Below, in pieces: positions 61,201-63,921 of a stretch of DNA of 64,000 nucleotides. This DNA is from Rugalucina vietnamica. Lineage: Eukaryota; Mollusca; Bivalvia; Lucinida; Lucinidae. A model generated the notes under the pieces. That model had not been told where the DNA came from, made no database searches, and was given only the letters and a program-made list of their open reading frames with translations. Location: NCBI GenBank assembly GCA_964017185.1, contig OZ024880.1, positions 42,312,329-42,376,328 on the forward strand, written 5' to 3'. Position numbers and translations under genes: made by a program. How positions within the stretch are numbered: the stretch's first letter is position 1; the number at the start of each line of letters is the position of its first letter.

Positions 61201-63921
61201 CTCATATAGAAGAGTGTTTCCTATTTGAAGAAGCTTTTTTGACATTAGCAATATTAAAAAGTTACATATGGCTTCATGCTTTTAAAGCAAAGTAACACAT
61301 TTTCTTACACACATTGGTATAATTATTCTTTGGCTTCTCTGACCTTTTATTCTAAAATTATACAAGTCACCTTGAGACTGCATCTGACCAATATTCATTC
61401 TTGGAATTTTTTGGACTTTACAATCACATACTATGTGTAATCTAGAGTAGATTTTTTGCCTAAGAAAACAAAAGTTTTCTGGTCATCATTCATTTGTCAG
61501 AAATGTCAGATGTTAATAGTGAAAATAGGCAATATTATATATGAGCCTTTGCATGAGAAAACCGACAATTTGGCTTTCTGACCAGGTCCGACACAAACCA
61601 GGCTGTACAGTCACAGAAGTATGCTAGAGGTTTGGAATTTTGGATTTAAGAAGAAGAGGGATTACTCTATCCCAGCAGCGAAAACAAAGACACTGATCAG
61701 CTGTGCAGTTACTGCACAGCAGCTGATCTGCGTCTTTGTTTTTGCCTATGCTGATTGTTTGTTTTGTTAGGCGGCGGCTCATGTAGTTATAACAAGGCAA
61801 AGCCAGAGAGGCAATACATAGCCATAAGAAAAAAGAAACAAAATGACGCAGGCACACATAAGAAGCATTGATTTGTCAATCGGTTTCTTACTAGATAGTA
61901 GATCAGACTTAAAACAGCCTTTGATGTCACGGAAGAAGGCCCCAAAACTAGGTGTTGTAGAAATAGTCACTGCATGGCATTTCATCTACCATCTGCTAGT
62001 ATAGAGGCCTATAAATGTAGTTTCTTTCCCCCAGACTATCAGGGACTGGAATGACCTCCCTGACTCCCTGTTTTCTACCGCTGAAATGTCAGATGATTGT
62101 GTGCCCAAGTTCGCTTCACTCATGCATTCTAGGGACTAATTTCTCCCCCATCCAAACCCCCTGGTGAAATGATGTCATTTGGTGTGTCACGAGTGAACTA
62201 TTCAGATTCAGAAGGATGGAAGCTTGAAATTGAGCCTGTGCATGAGAAAACCAACAACTTGCATATGCGAAAACAAAGACGCAGATCAGCTTTGCGGTAA
62301 CCGCGAAGCTGATCAGCGCCTTTGTTTTCGCTACAGGGTTAGTACAATTCCTCTTCTTTCTAAATCCAAAATTTCCAGTCTCTAGCCATCTTCTGTGCTT
62401 GTACAGCCTGGTTTGTGTCGGACCTGGTCGAAACCTAAATTGTTGGTTTTCTCAAGCACAGGCTCAATTATAGACTGAACAATAAGAGGAATCTTTGCAG
62501 CAAAAGCAAAAGTGCTGACCTTTCATCTTCGTTTTTGCATGTGTGGCATGCCTCATGTAATTCGCCTGTATATTTAATAGAGAGGAATTCTGTCACAAGA
62601 AGTTCTGGCTCAGCTCTGACGATGTCCTACCAAAACTTTTGGAACCCCAATCTAATTTTTCATCTTCATGTTATATAATTCCATCCCATATACACCTCAA
62701 CCTCTTTATAACACTATTGCTGGGGTCCAAGCCAATTTCCGTGTTAGCTATCCAATCCGTGTTATAACGAAAGTAAAATGTATAGGCATATAGCAAAAAT
62801 AGTCAATTTGAGGAGTTCCGTCACAAGAATTTCCAAAACATCCAGCTCAGCTCTGACGAGGTACTACTGAAGCTTGTGGAACTCCTTTACCAATCTAATT
62901 TTTCATTAATTTTTCATAGTATATAATTCCATCTCATATATTACAGAGGAGTTCCGTCACAAGAAGTTCCGTAACATCCAGCTCAGCTCTGACGAGGTAC
63001 TACTGAAGCCTATTGAACCAACGATGCCCAAAGTCAAAGAAGTTGTTCTAAGTGAGTATTAATCATGCCTTAGATTTTCTTACTATGGAACATGAGTATC
63101 ATATGAGCTGCTGCATAAGAAAACCAACAATCTATGCAAAAACAAAGCAGCAGATCAGCCGTGCAGTAACTGCACGGCTGATCAGCGCCTTTGTTTTCGC
63201 TCCATAGATAGGGCAATACCTCTTCTTCTTAAATCCGGAATTTCAAGCTTCTAGCCTGCTTTTGTGACTGAACAGGCCGGTTTGTGTCGTACCTGGTCGG
63301 AAACCCAAATTGTTGGTTTTCTCACACACAGGCTCATATCCCTAAACAGTTATCTTTTAAAATTTGACCTGTGATATTTAAAAAAAATAAACTACAACTC
63401 CCAAAATTAAAGAAGTTGTTCTTAGGGAGTGTGACTGATACCTAGGATTCTCTTTTACTACCATGGAAAATTATTTCTTAAGTTATCATTTACGGAGTGG
63501 GGTGATAGCATGTCAAGACTTCGAATCAAGAAGTACTGGGTTTGAACCCGACTGGGGTTATGTCCTTACTATGACACATTTATTTCCCATATTACTGATT
63601 TATACTCATGTAGTGGCGAGGCGATTGTAACCTGTACCAACCATCTGTGTTTTGTGCAAAAGTAAGATTTTTTTTTCAACTGAAAATTTTTCGGTTTTTA
63701 CAACTAGGAAAGTCTGTATATTGCTTGGGTGTGTTTCCTTAACACTAATATGTTTCGTTCCAGCCCCAGAACTAGTAGATAGTAGTGAGAGTTTTGTCGA
63801 CTCTGCTGAGAAGGAACATGACTACACCAATATCAGGATAGACACAGAGGGACTGCAGTCCGAGGATACCAACCAGCCATATGTCGCTCATGTCCAGAAT
63901 GATGCCGCTCATTTACAACAG
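19199..63921 (+). CDS. APP: Amyloid precursor protein orthologue, ectodomain exons
   Basis: This is a type I membrane protein of the APP/APPL family, which acts in adhesion, synapse and axon biology and is cut by secretases. Ten coding exons (19199-19273, 23370-23537, 25997-26129, 33376-33585, 43727-43908, 57382-57477, 57853-58011, 59994-60222, 62947-63051, 63764-63921) join in frame to 505 residues. Residues 1-22 are a signal peptide. Residues 26-195 are E1: NGWEPDYDRNMTCLEDP, ILNYCKKLYPD, and FQGVEYVCCPK at its end. Residues 196-220 are a short acidic linker and about 221-430 are E2 (EKDRLHSVNHYEHLRDTDPE). The rest is juxtamembrane stalk. No Kunitz exon was seen. The membrane helix, amyloid-beta region and NPxY tail lie past the right edge. 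E1 lacks one disulfide pair and the copper histidines of vertebrate APP. Confidence 0.96.
19564..19712 (+). mobile_element. tRNA-derived SINE-like repeat
   Basis: TGTGGTGGCCTAGTGACTTG and the box-B-like GGTTCGAACTCC are followed by a non-tRNA body. Located in APP intron 1. Confidence 0.55.
20073..20900 (+). mobile_element. 5'-truncated LINE with reverse-transcriptase C-terminus
   Basis: An open frame from 20080 to 20790 encodes 236 residues: WQMKFNVSKCHSMRVTR, SAKYLGLTITDDLDWGQHI, LVRPQLEYAAPIWHPY and the end motif FFPRTIPVWNSLPSSVV. These are the thumb and C-terminal motifs of non-LTR retrotransposons of the jockey/CR1/L2 type. The palm domain and endonuclease are missing, as usual for 5'-truncated insertions. 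It lies in APP intron 1 in sense direction and is open, so it is probably young. A short 3' tail follows the stop. Confidence 0.88.
20901..22984. other. APP intron 1, mostly unassigned
   Basis: No exon or recognised repeat. A T-rich homopolymer (22479-22524, one interruption) and a short repeated ACATTGTAGTATCCTTGCTT (about 22668 and 22692) are the only low-complexity features. Confidence 0.55.
22985..23337. mobile_element. H-family remnant split by a SINE
   Basis: Left part 22985-23053 (GTACACCCCAGTTTAACTTT) and right part 23294-23337 (GTGGGTATACAATTCACGG, CCTGATGG) are pieces of the H-family end, separated by the SINE at 23054-23293. Confidence 0.6.
23054..23293 (+). mobile_element. tRNA-derived SINE (family S) with 13-bp target duplication
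   Basis: It reads GCGGCCCCCGTGATCGAGCG, box B GGTTCGAGCCCC, the tail GAAAGGGACATAAAACTGAA and poly-A. AAGTGGGTATACA occurs at 23041-23053 and 23294-23306, a clear 13-bp target-site duplication of the LINE-mobilised type. Confidence 0.92.
23370..23537 (+). CDS. APP: APP exon 2 (E1 growth-factor-like part)
   Basis: 56 residues, 26-81. CNKPAMHRVVNGWEPDYDR and CLEDPDDILNYCKK match the first half of E1. The acceptor is TTGTTCCAG and the donor GTAAGG, phase 0 on both sides. It has one more cysteine (VCFIC) than the vertebrate domain here. Confidence 0.95.
23538..24541. other. APP intron 2, nothing recognised
   Basis: No repeat family or exon identified, apart from the donor at its left end. Confidence 0.5.
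24542..24770. mobile_element. F-family MITE, copy 2
   Basis: GGGGCAAGTTGTTCAAAATT at the left, AACAACTGGGCCCAG at the right, and interior arms TGTTATTTTTTGTTG and CAACGAAAAATAACA. Confidence 0.82.
25566..25838. mobile_element. H-family palindromic MITE, copy 3 (best preserved)
   Basis: The central palindrome 25642-25755 is near perfect: ATTTTTCTTATTTTTGCTC, GATTGTGGGTAC, centre CGCCTCGCCGAGGCG, and mirrored arms. Imperfect terminal repeats are GAAAACACGCCCATGCAATA and its counterpart at GACATGTTTTCC. Confidence 0.82.
25997..26129 (+). CDS. APP: APP exon 3 (E1 middle)
   Basis: Residues 82-125 plus one base: LYPDHDIRNIVEAAYKVDI, TDWPKFDG, then RPFKCI. It follows human YPELQITNVVEA. The human basic loop with two cysteines after the tryptophan (WCKRGRKQC) is replaced by WPKFDGPGSETK. 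The acceptor is TTTCAG and the donor GTAAGT. Confidence 0.95.
26330..26488 (-). mobile_element. SINE (family S), 5'-truncated
   Basis: T-rich start, then the tail and body of family S in complement up to GCTTGTCTCACATGTGGC. The tRNA-like head is absent. A short tandem repeat follows. Confidence 0.8.
26489..26600. repeat. Short tandem repeat GCAGTAGTGACATTGGACCT
   Basis: GCAGTAGTGACATTGGACCT-like units recur three times at about 30-base spacing, with a diverged fourth. Confidence 0.8.
26668..28486 (+). mobile_element. E-family Helentron-like element, copy 3
   Basis: The 5' end is ATACCCCCCGCAAAACG with hairpin arm TTTTAGGGGGGTAT. Then follow a short ATTCCGTC repeat, about eight core units of roughly 190 bases, the subterminal TTTTGCGGGGGGTAT, and the 3' end AGCCAATTTCTAG|TT. 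It is uninterrupted, making it the clearest copy. Confidence 0.85.
28590..28825. mobile_element. B-family MITE, full length
   Basis: 236 bases. Core arms CTTCACAG and CTGCGAAG differ by one base pair. Termini TGAGCTGCGTCATGAGAAAA and TTTTCTTGCGCTGTGGCTCA have drifted apart. Confidence 0.88.
30302..30839. mobile_element. Non-autonomous TIR element nested in the foldback
   Basis: CTTAAAGTACTCTAAAGTCA pairs with TGACTCCATAGTACTTTAAG. Pairing continues through AAAACGTGGGTTGGCATTTC and its complement. About 535 bases, no reading frame. Confidence 0.78.
31113..31723. mobile_element. Mariner-type MITE with TA duplication
   Basis: The left end CAGGGTGTCCC, a C/A run and CGTGTCCGCTACAA mirrors the right end TTGTAGCGGCTACG, then GGGACACCCGG. 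TA flanks both sides (31111-31112, 31724-31725), as in Tc1/mariner insertions. No transposase remains. Confidence 0.85.
33376..33585 (+). CDS. APP: APP exon 4 (E1 copper-domain fold)
   Basis: Residues 126-195, GDFESEALLVPQHCIF to FQGVEYVCCPK. It has six cysteines, as in the family. Human His147/149/151 and Tyr168 are not conserved (CERPSSWSK here). GC content is higher than in the surrounding intron. The acceptor is CTTCAG and the donor GTGAGA. Confidence 0.96.
33686..33866. repeat. 31-bp minisatellite grown inside a B-family fragment
   Basis: GCTCATCTGCAGCTTTGTTT with TTGCATA recurs five times at about 31-base intervals. The unit is the B-family right-of-centre segment (GCTGATCTGCGCCTTTGTTT), so the array grew from a MITE fragment. 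Confidence 0.88.
33955..37551 (+). mobile_element. D-family Helentron-like element, copy 3, with nested element
   Basis: 5' hairpin AGCTCACCTGAGCC, a GTCGTCGTCC microsatellite, then about ten units of roughly 165 bases, each with CTTCTTCTCTGAAACCAC and GTCAAATTTGGCCACGCCCC. Near the 3' end come TCTCAGGTGAGCTA and AGGACCAATGGTCCTCTAG|T. It uses a second core type, unlike copies 1, 2 and 5. Interrupted at 34597-36042. Confidence 0.83.
34597..36042. mobile_element. Nested element K1, internal part shared with K2
   Basis: It interrupts a D core unit after TTGGTA. It begins CCGTATTCACATGCGTATAA. The interior shares ATACAAGATTTAGGTGTCCC and GGTCTATCGATAATCCCCTA with the element at 50282-51452. The right half has four copies of an 85-base unit with CTTGGCGAATGCCTAG and T-rich runs (35500-35860). 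A TAGAA pentanucleotide run lies at 34932-34953. Confidence 0.7.
37552..38020. other. APP intron 4, nothing recognised
   Basis: No repeat family, exon or RNA gene was identified. Confidence 0.5.
38021..38241. mobile_element. B-family MITE
   Basis: Termini TGAGCCGCTGCATGGGAAAA and TTTTCTGGCGCACAGGCTCA. The core stem CTTCGCAGTAACTGCGAAG is perfect. Confidence 0.88.
38732..38950. mobile_element. B-family MITE, left end worn
   Basis: The core stem GCTGTGCAGTTACTGCACAGC is perfect. The left terminus is degenerate (GTGCCTTCGTAGAGAAAACC). A more decayed relative may precede it from 38551. Confidence 0.8.
39390..39552 (-). mobile_element. tRNA-derived SINE (family T)
   Basis: On the minus strand: GGAGCCCACTAGACTCTGAA, box B GGGTTCGATCCC, the body CTTGAGCAAAACACA and the tail GTTGACTGGGACGTTAAAC. 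The same order occurs at 44192-44391. Confidence 0.75.
39771..39982. mobile_element. B-family MITE, core collapsed
   Basis: Termini TGAGCCGCCTCATGGGAAAA and TTTTCCCACGAGGCGGCTCA are well kept. The core stem has lost one arm (CAGCTTCGCGCC). Confidence 0.85.
40428..40486. mobile_element. B-family MITE fragment
   Basis: Only the left end remains: TGAGCCATGATGTGAGAAAA and GTTTCTGACCAGGTCTCA. Confidence 0.65.
40640..42157. mobile_element. L-family palindromic MITE split by D copy 4
   Basis: The left piece has AACTCATATAAGCCTGACAT and GCAAACAGTAAAGCCCCAGA; the right piece has GCGTCACATCTGAGGCTGTT and CTGTTTGC. Between them are several ATCTCCCTATTT repeats and D copy 4. An unsplit relative is at 47441-47552. 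Confidence 0.7.
40881..42073 (+). mobile_element. D-family Helentron-like element, copy 4
   Basis: AGCTCACCTGAGCC at the left, CAGGTGAGCTACAGGACCAA and TGGTCCTCTAG|T at the right, with six units of the second core type. It is inserted between T residues of the surrounding CTCCCTATTT repeat. Confidence 0.85.
42409..42645. mobile_element. B-family MITE, full length
   Basis: Core stem CTTCGCAGTAACTGCGAAG is perfect. The right end carries the CCGAAGACCGG variant of the terminus. Confidence 0.9.
42646..43230. other. APP intron 4, weak local repeat only
   Basis: TGCACCTAAAGCTCTGATCA and TGCACCTAAAGCTGTGATTA repeat about 75 bases apart near 42715 and 42790. Nothing else recognised. Confidence 0.5.
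43231..43396. mobile_element. B-family MITE, right part missing
   Basis: It opens TGAGCTTTTGCATGAGAAAA and stops inside the first core arm, GATCAGCTGTGC. Confidence 0.75.
43460..43695. mobile_element. B-family MITE, full length, beside APP exon 5
   Basis: TGAGCCGCATCGTGAGAAAA and TTTTCTCACGATGCGGCTCA are an exact 20-base inverted pair. The core stem CTTCGCGGTAACCGCGAAG is perfect. It ends 31 bases before exon 5. Confidence 0.93.
43727..43908 (+). CDS. APP: APP exon 5 (acidic linker and start of E2)
   Basis: Residues 196-256. A short acidic stretch, ESSEESAEDD, replaces the long acidic region of vertebrates. Then come DNKFLDKYESEHAKFKAAEK and MLKEQHEKVTK, the first E2 helix. The acceptor follows a B-family MITE by only 31 bases; the donor is GTAAGT. 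Confidence 0.94.
43999..44182 (+). mobile_element. SINE (family S), 5'-truncated
   Basis: It begins within the tRNA-like head (GTCCAGTGTGGGTCC) and continues through ACAAGCCAAGTT, GTGCCAGGTGGTTTTTCTC and GAAAGGGATGTAAAACTAAA. Confidence 0.78.
44192..44391 (+). mobile_element. tRNA-derived SINE (family T), full length
   Basis: GGGGAGTATGGTGGTGTAGT with GGTAGAAC as box A and GGGTTCGATCACC as box B. The body is GTCCTTGAGCAAGGCACTTT and the tail GTTGACTGGGACGTTAAGCC. It directly follows the family S copy. Confidence 0.82.
44703..44937. mobile_element. B-family MITE, core decayed
   Basis: TGAGCCGCTGCACAAGAAAA and TTTTCTCACGCACAGGCTCA. Core arms (CTTTGCAATTCCGCGAAG) are mismatched. Confidence 0.85.
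44938..45590. other. APP intron 5, nothing recognised
   Basis: No repeat or exon identified. A worn family T SINE fragment probably follows at 45590-45720 (GTTGAGTGGGTTGTTCAACC). Confidence 0.45.
45877..46112. mobile_element. B-family MITE, full length
   Basis: TGAGCCGCCACATGGGAAAA to TTTTCTCATGAGGCGGCTTA. The core reads CTGCGCGGTAACTGCGAAG, with two unpaired positions. Confidence 0.88.
46475..47431. mobile_element. hAT-type MITE with 8-bp target duplication
   Basis: Ends are TTAGGATGGGAACGAATATT and CATTCGTTCCCATCCTTA. ATAAAAAT occurs at 46467-46474 and 47432-47439, an 8-bp duplication as made by hAT transposases. 957 bases, no transposase. A degenerate B-family copy lies inside (47012-47207). 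Confidence 0.87.
47012..47207. mobile_element. Degenerate B-family MITE inside the hAT element
   Basis: AACCGACACAAACCAGACTG, GCGAAAACAAAGGCGCTGAT and TTTTCAAATGACGCAGCTCA mark the body and right end. It looks older than the other B copies. Confidence 0.7.
47441..47552. mobile_element. L-family palindromic MITE, intact copy
   Basis: GCAAACAGAATAGCCCAAGA pairs with TGCGGCTATTCTGTTTGC around the centre GCCGCATTCTGCGGC. It directly follows the right target duplication of the hAT element. Confidence 0.8.
47650..47885. mobile_element. B-family MITE, full length
   Basis: CGAGCCACCTCATGGGAAAA pairs with TTTTCCCATGGGGTGGCTCA: the changed base pair in ACC/GGT is matched on the other end. Core stem CTTCGCGGTTACCGCGAAG is perfect. 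Confidence 0.92.
48140..48270. repeat. Dispersed repeat Q, copy 2 (inverted)
   Basis: AGTCAAACCATCCATACTTA, CTGAGCCTGCCCAGG and GGTTAACCGCT occur in the reverse order of the copy at 5525-5690. Confidence 0.65.
48271..49383. other. APP intron 5, nothing firm
   Basis: A SINE-tail-like fragment (GTTGACTGGGACCTTAA, near 48388) is the only recognisable piece. Confidence 0.5.
49384..49460 (+). mobile_element. tRNA-like head of an unclassified SINE
   Basis: GTGAAGTGGCCTGGTGAAGA and box-B-like GGTTCGAACACC with roughly tRNA spacing, not folding into a credible tRNA gene. Confidence 0.5.
49534..49764. mobile_element. F-family MITE, copy 3
   Basis: GGGCCTAGTTGTTCAAAGTT at the left, TTTTGAACAACTGGGCCCAG at the right. 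AAATGGCAATATTACAAATA pairs inside with TTTGTAATATTGCCATTT. Confidence 0.87.
49871..49918. repeat. Short palindrome GGGAACAACTT, copy 2
   Basis: GGGAACAACTTGC pairs with GCAAGTTGTTCTC, as at 15492-15541, with a different loop. Confidence 0.7.
49921..50234. mobile_element. MITE with GGGGTTGGTAAT ends (family O)
   Basis: CAGGGGTTGGTAATCAAAGC pairs imperfectly with CTAGTTACTAACCCCAG. The interior is full of CTTAAG and CTTACGA motifs. No frame. Confidence 0.72.
50282..51452. mobile_element. Element K2, pogo/mariner-like ends
   Basis: CAGACCCGTTATAACG at the left and ATAGCGGGTCTG at the right. The interior shares ATACAAGATTTAGGTGTCCC and TCTATCGACAATCCCCTAGC with K1 and two copies of the CCATAAAGAGAAACTG unit. 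No transposase found. Confidence 0.72.
51620..51854. mobile_element. B-family MITE, full length
   Basis: GGAGCCGCCCCATGGGAAAA to TTTTCCCACGAGGCGGCTCA. Core stem CTTCGCAGTAACTGCGAAG is perfect. Confidence 0.9.
51855..52485. other. APP intron 5, nothing recognised
   Basis: No repeat or exon identified. Confidence 0.5.
52486..52982. mobile_element. MITE with GGCCTGTCACAC ends (family N)
   Basis: GGGCCTGTCACACAATCACA at the left pairs with GTGTGTGACAGGGGCTTT at the right. The interior repeats AACTCATG, CTCGTAG and related words on both strands. Confidence 0.8.
53690..53810. mobile_element. H-family fragment
   Basis: GAACAAAAATAAGAAAAGAT, AGGTATACAC and CCAGTTTTTCTGTATATA match the right half of the H element. 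Confidence 0.6.
53902..56031 (+). mobile_element. D-family Helentron-like element, copy 5
   Basis: 5' end AGCTCACCTGAGCC, a GTCCGTCC microsatellite, then nearly four 460-base units of the first core type (GGTCACATGACCAAGATGGC, CCGCCACGCCCATATATGG, GACCTTGACCTATTTTAC). It ends CAGGTGAGCGTTCTCAGGAC, CAATGGTCCTCTGG|T. Confidence 0.85.
56186..56202. repeat. Poly-G tract
   Basis: About 17 consecutive G residues in a GC-rich patch, a likely site of assembly and length error. Confidence 0.85.
56369..56863 (-). CDS. Unrecognised 164-residue reading frame, maybe a transposon gene exon
   Basis: This is an open frame of 164 residues starting MADEALTFSVSVNKVVDGKN. It is rich in charged residues and has no membrane segment or signal peptide. 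Length and ordinary amino-acid composition make chance less likely than for the other short frames here. A good donor (ACTG|GTAGGT, near 56423) after INRARFT suggests a first exon of about 147 residues. It lies inside APP intron 5 on the opposite strand. It also lies between inverted sequences near 53.0 and 57.2 kb, so it may belong to a DNA transposon. No family was recognised. Confidence 0.5.
   Translation of the reverse strand: MADEALTFSVSVNKVVDGKNNEQIIKNKIRRISKTSTWFDLFDYATDTVPDDVLPRLCYENFEKLSAVSVSATPHGEQFNVDPYEKIHILSDFDTSLKYVTINKKIESSDINNNRKCEQQDAMAVLMAARTATKLAKPLDINRARFTGRYNDLGDVLPLCTSHL
57382..57477 (+). CDS. APP: APP exon 6 (E2)
   Basis: 32 residues, 257-288: MMKEWQAAREHVSEMRKTD continues the E2 helix (human VMREWEEAERQAK). 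The acceptor is CTATTTTAG and the donor GTAAGT, phase 0 on both sides. Confidence 0.93.
57576..57750. repeat. Array of TCTGATTGGTTAAA in APP intron 6
   Basis: ATTGG-containing units occur near 57581, 57606, 57638, 57667 and 57733, with a diverged one at 57700. ATTGG is the complement of the CCAAT box bound by NF-Y. Units are 20-35 bases apart. Confidence 0.75.
57853..58011 (+). CDS. APP: APP exon 7 (E2)
   Basis: Residues 289-341: RFQRMYHAYEEEGAAEKKQL and HQQHVQASFNKKKRELMEN. It matches the E2 helix with EEEGNAEKHQL in the fly protein. The donor is GTAGGT, and the donor region is itself part of a short tandem repeat. Confidence 0.95.
58010..58110 (+). repeat. Tandem repeat that includes the exon 7 splice donor
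   Basis: AGGGTAGGTTTTACCCAAAT occurs at 58009 and 58041, and with GGATAG at about 58074. The first copy supplies the real donor; the second has an intact GTAGGT 32 bases downstream. Confidence 0.88.
58517..58628. repeat. 55-bp direct tandem duplication
   Basis: TAATCTATGATTG, CTCATGCTTATTGTCTACC and CTCTAGAAAATTGATAAAAG occur twice with two differences. Confidence 0.92.
58659..58895. mobile_element. B-family MITE, full length
   Basis: CGAGCCGCGACGCGAGAAAA to TTTTCTCACGATGCGGCTCA. Core stem CTTCGCGGTTACCGCGAAG is perfect. The left end carries the CCGGTCTTCGGGG variant. Confidence 0.92.
59226..59957. mobile_element. B-family MITE split at its hairpin by a G-family palindrome
   Basis: The left half (59226-59400) stops within the first core arm, GATCAGCTTCGCATTTACT. 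The right half (about 59878-59957) resumes GCGAAGTAAATACGAAGCTA and ends near ACGCGGCTCT. The G-family element lies between. Confidence 0.78.
59400..59877. mobile_element. G-family element with 144-bp palindrome and ACGTCA-rich tail
   Basis: Arms at 59408-59551 run from ATTGAAATTCAGATTTTAGC to GCTAAAATCTGAATTTCAAT with AGCCCGAAGGGCT at the centre. The tail has several ACGTCA or ACGTCAC words, GGTCACGTGAC, and a third partial copy of the arm, AATGTTTTTCATT. Confidence 0.82.
59994..60222 (+). CDS. APP: APP exon 8 (E2 heparin-binding helices)
   Basis: Residues 342-417 plus one base: LKLYIRTEEKDRLHSVNHYE and HLRDTDPEEAIRIRQ. This is the best conserved piece of E2 (human [20 protein letters not shown]). 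The acceptor is TATTTGTAG and the donor GTTAGT. Confidence 0.96.
60490..60660. mobile_element. B-family MITE, centre deleted
   Basis: TGAGCCGCGACGCGAGAAAA to TTTTCTCACGATGCGGCTCA. The left core arm and neighbouring 60 bases are missing (GGATTTAAGAAGCTGATCTG). Confidence 0.87.
60968..61204. mobile_element. B-family MITE, full length
   Basis: TGAGCCGTGACGCGAGAAAA to TTTTCTCACGCTGCGGCTCA. Core stem CTTCGCAGTTACTGCGAAG is perfect. TATA flanks both sides. Confidence 0.92.
61542..61781. mobile_element. B-family MITE, full length
   Basis: Second-type core GCTGTGCAGTTACTGCACAGC with a 3-base AGC duplication in the right arm. Termini TGAGCCTTTGCATGAGAAAA and GTTAGGCGGCGGCTCA. Confidence 0.88.
62014..62139 (+). 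mobile_element. LINE reverse-transcriptase tail fragment
   Basis: It encodes FPQTIRDWNDLPDSLFST and CVPKFASLMHSRD before a TAA. This is the conserved C-terminal motif of jockey/CR1-like LINE reverse transcriptases (FFPRT-WN-LP). A frameshift lies just before it, where AYKCSFFP is read in the adjacent frame. Confidence 0.75.
62231..62466. mobile_element. B-family MITE, full length
   Basis: Termini TGAGCCTGTGCATGAGAAAA and TTTTCTCAAGCACAGGCTCA belong to the third terminal variant and match each other. Core CTTTGCGGTAACCGCGAAG has one mismatch. Confidence 0.92.
62583..62650 (+). pseudogene. Decayed copy (first) of APP exon 9
   Basis: It begins AGGAATTCTGTCACAAGAAG, parallel to the start of exon 9, lacks about 12 internal bases and has diverged after CAGCTCTGACGA. 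The sequence after it (CAATCTAATTTTTCAT) is shared with the second copy, which supports tandem duplication. Confidence 0.8.
62690..62790. mobile_element. Fragment with GTTATAACG ends (K/pogo-like)
   Basis: CCTCTTTATAACACTATTGC, GGGGTCCAAGCC and CCGTGTTATAACGAAAG resemble the terminal region of K2. It interrupts the exon 9 duplication array. Confidence 0.55.
62811..62890 (+). pseudogene. Decayed copy (second) of APP exon 9
   Basis: It is nearly identical to exon 9 from AGGAGTTCCGTCACAAGAA to GAGGTACTACTGAAGC. The acceptor AG has been lost in favour of TTTG, and the 3' third has diverged. It lies 136 bases upstream of the real exon. Confidence 0.88.
62947..63051 (+). CDS. APP: APP exon 9 (stalk)
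   Basis: Residues 418-452 plus one base: EEFRHKKFRNIQLSSDEVLL and KPIEPTMPKVKEVVL. The acceptor is TATTACAG and the donor GTGAGT. Two decayed tandem copies precede it. Confidence 0.88.
63104..63336. mobile_element. B-family MITE, full length
   Basis: Core stem GATCAGCCGTGCAGTAACTG, CACGGCTGATC is perfect and of a third type (CCGTGC/GCACGG). Termini TGAGCTGCTGCATAAGAAAA and TTTTCTCACACACAGGCTCA. Confidence 0.9.
63494..63590 (+). mobile_element. tRNA-like SINE head in APP intron 9
   Basis: GGGGTGATAGCATGTCAAGA, box-B-like GGGTTTGAACCCG and ATGTCCTTACTATGACAC. Not a credible tRNA gene. Confidence 0.45.
63764..63921 (+). CDS. APP: APP exon 10 (juxtamembrane stalk)
   Basis: Residues 453-505: PELVDSSESFVDSAEKEHD, then IDTEGLQSEDTNQPYVAHVQ and AAHLQQ. 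It is acidic and low in hydrophobics, as expected just outside the membrane. The acceptor is GTTCCAG and the donor GTAATT, phase 0. The next exon, with the membrane helix, is outside the window. Confidence 0.9.
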
